Made by a program: the position numbers and the translations under genes. Positions 63,043-64,000 of a DNA stretch of 64,000 nucleotides are shown one piece after another (the stretch's first letter is position 1; each line of letters begins with the position of its first letter). The notes under the pieces are model-generated. The model was not told where the DNA came from. It saw only the letters and a program-made list of their open reading frames with translations, and did not search any database. This stretch comes from JANXVR01 sp034667405 (GTDB lineage Bacteria; Actinomycetota; UBA4738; HRBIN12): positions 56,270 to 120,269 of the forward strand of contig JAXDJX010000014.1 of NCBI GenBank assembly GCA_034667405.1, in the 5' to 3' direction.

Positions 63043-64000
63043 GTGCCTGCCGACATCGACCGACACGACTACTTCGATGGTTCGACCTACCCACCCTCCC
63101 GAACGGGACTGCGCGGGAGTCACGCCGGTTCGTTCGATGCAGCCCATCGGGTTCGCGATGGCGAGCGTTTCCCCATCGACGACGTCCCCGTGAGCGACGA
63201 CGTCGACCTCGTGGTGGTCGGGGCGGGGATCAGTGGGCTCGCGGCCGCGTGGTTCTACCGGCAGGCGGAGCCGGAAGCGAGCATCCTCGTGGTCGATAAC
63301 CACGACGACTTCGGCGGCCACGCGAAGCGGAACGAATGCAGGGTCGGCGATCGCCTGTTGATCGGCTACGGCGGCAGCGAGGCGATCCAATCACCGAACG
63401 CGCTCTACAGCAACGTCGCCAAGGGGCTCCTGCGTTCGTTGGGCGTGGACCTCACGCGCTTCGAAACGGCCTTCGACCGGGACCTCTATCCAGGGCTGGG
63501 GCTCTCGCGCGGAGTCTTCTTCACTCGTGAGGCGTTCGGCGAAGACAAGCTGGTAACCGGCGACCCCATGCGGATGGTCGCCGACGACATCCCGTCTGAC
63601 CGGATGAACGAACGCCCCGCGACCGAGTTCATCGATGACTTCCCCGTTCCCGCAGAGGCGAAGGCGAGGCTGCTGGCGCTCTACACCTCGCGTCGGGATC
63701 CCCTCGAGGGTCGCGCGACGAACGACAAGGTCGAGTTCCTTCGCCATATCAGCTATCGCGACTTCATCAAGGAGTACTGGGGTCTGGACGACGATGCGGC
63801 GAACACGTTCCAGGGACGGTCACACGATTTCTTCGCCGCCGGCATCGATCGTGTCTCCGCGTTCGACGCCATGGAGACCGGATACCCGGGGTTCGCGGGA
63901 CTGGATCTGCCGATCGACCCGGTCGCAGCCGCCGAGATGGACGAGCCGTACATCTACCACTTCCCCGACGGCAACGCGTCGATCGCCCGCCTGATGGTGC
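63043..64000 (+). CDS. FAD/NAD(P)-binding amine oxidase, spermidine dehydrogenase-like (partial)
   Basis: Open from a GTG at 63043 to the right edge, 319 codons with no stop. After G-L-R-G-S-H-A-G-S-F-D-A-A-H, typical of this family, comes a flavin Rossmann motif V-V-V-G-A-G-I-S-G-L-A-A-A-W-F-Y at about 57-72, D-N-H-D-D-F-G-G-H-A-K-R-N-E at about 86-99 and G-Y-G-G-S-E-A-I. The layout resembles bacterial spermidine dehydrogenases, which are periplasmic or membrane-linked flavoenzymes. No signal peptide is seen. Divergent from the DUF917 operon. The substrate needs the missing C-terminus. Confidence 0.82.
   Translation, partial: MPADIDRHDYFDGSTYPPSRTGLRGSHAGSFDAAHRVRDGERFPIDDVPVSDDVDLVVVGAGISGLAAAWFYRQAEPEASILVVDNHDDFGGHAKRNECRVGDRLLIGYGGSEAIQSPNALYSNVAKGLLRSLGVDLTRFETAFDRDLYPGLGLSRGVFFTREAFGEDKLVTGDPMRMVADDIPSDRMNERPATEFIDDFPVPAEAKARLLALYTSRRDPLEGRATNDKVEFLRHISYRDFIKEYWGLDDDAANTFQGRSHDFFAAGIDRVSAFDAMETGYPGFAGLDLPIDPVAAAEMDEPYIYHFPDGNASIARLMV

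Overview
The window is a gene-dense, high-GC chromosomal segment, almost certainly from an actinomycete-type bacterium (Actinomycetota). The indications are an F420-type luciferase-like oxidoreductase, an Lhr helicase next to a Nei-type glycosylase, frequent GTG starts, TTGAC/TAnnnT promoters, cyclase-ATPase-TPR regulators and many Sec-exported proteins of unknown function. I see no tRNA, rRNA, CRISPR array, transposase or integrase, and no gene-free stretch longer than about 200 bases.

Layout. 1-2.3 kb: a secreted protein cut by the left edge, two NTF2/SnoaL-fold proteins and a tandem pair of paralogous small secreted proteins. 2.4-9.4 kb: a two-component pair (NarL-type regulator and HisKA_3 kinase) and two large FAD/aminomethyltransferase oxidoreductases of the sarcosine/dimethylglycine dehydrogenase family. 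9.5-16.3 kb: a secreted GH18-like protein, arginine deiminase, an LLM-class oxidoreductase and a zinc-ribbon/cyclase/ATPase/TPR regulator. 16.3-17.8 kb: a three-gene operon (44-aa protein, ribbon-helix-helix protein, DUF4097 protein) behind a clear promoter with a palindromic operator. 18-23.7 kb: NAGPA-type secreted glycosidase, class II aldolase, glutamate dehydrogenase, M19 dipeptidase and homocysteine methyltransferase. 23.7-32.1 kb: a patchwork of singletons, including a frameshifted MarR gene, an RTX/P-domain exoprotein, an APH-fold kinase, a methyltransferase, a nitrilase, a sulfotransferase, MsrB and a RibD/DHFR-fold protein.

32.2-36.1 kb is the most unusual part. It is a tightly overlapping operon encoding a MauE-like membrane protein, a Cys-rich protein resembling the methylamine dehydrogenase light chain, two MauD/TlpA-like membrane-anchored thioredoxin-fold proteins, a polytopic DsbD/CcdA-like membrane protein, a small unknown protein and a Tat-exported Cys-rich protein. 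No heavy chain is encoded beside it. The polytopic gene has a strong ribosome binding site and an in-frame TGA where I recall a conserved Cys of this family (W-S-P-C-G), followed by a small hairpin. It is either a candidate selenoprotein or a recently broken gene. The operon looks like an exported thiol/disulfide maturation system for its own Cys-rich substrates.

36.1-54.6 kb: an Asp-box exoprotein, ArfB, a DUF11/fibronectin exoprotein, a tandem-cyclase/ATPase/TPR regulator, lhr-nei, several membrane and exported proteins, TMEM175-type channel, PAS protein, S51-like peptidase and DoxX. 54.6-62.9 kb: one minus-strand operon with a DUF917 protein, a HyuA-like hydantoinase/oxoprolinase, a substrate-binding lipoprotein and a full Opp/Dpp-type ABC transporter, suggesting uptake and hydrolysis of a peptide-like or cyclic-amide compound. 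The right edge cuts a flavin amine oxidase resembling spermidine dehydrogenase.
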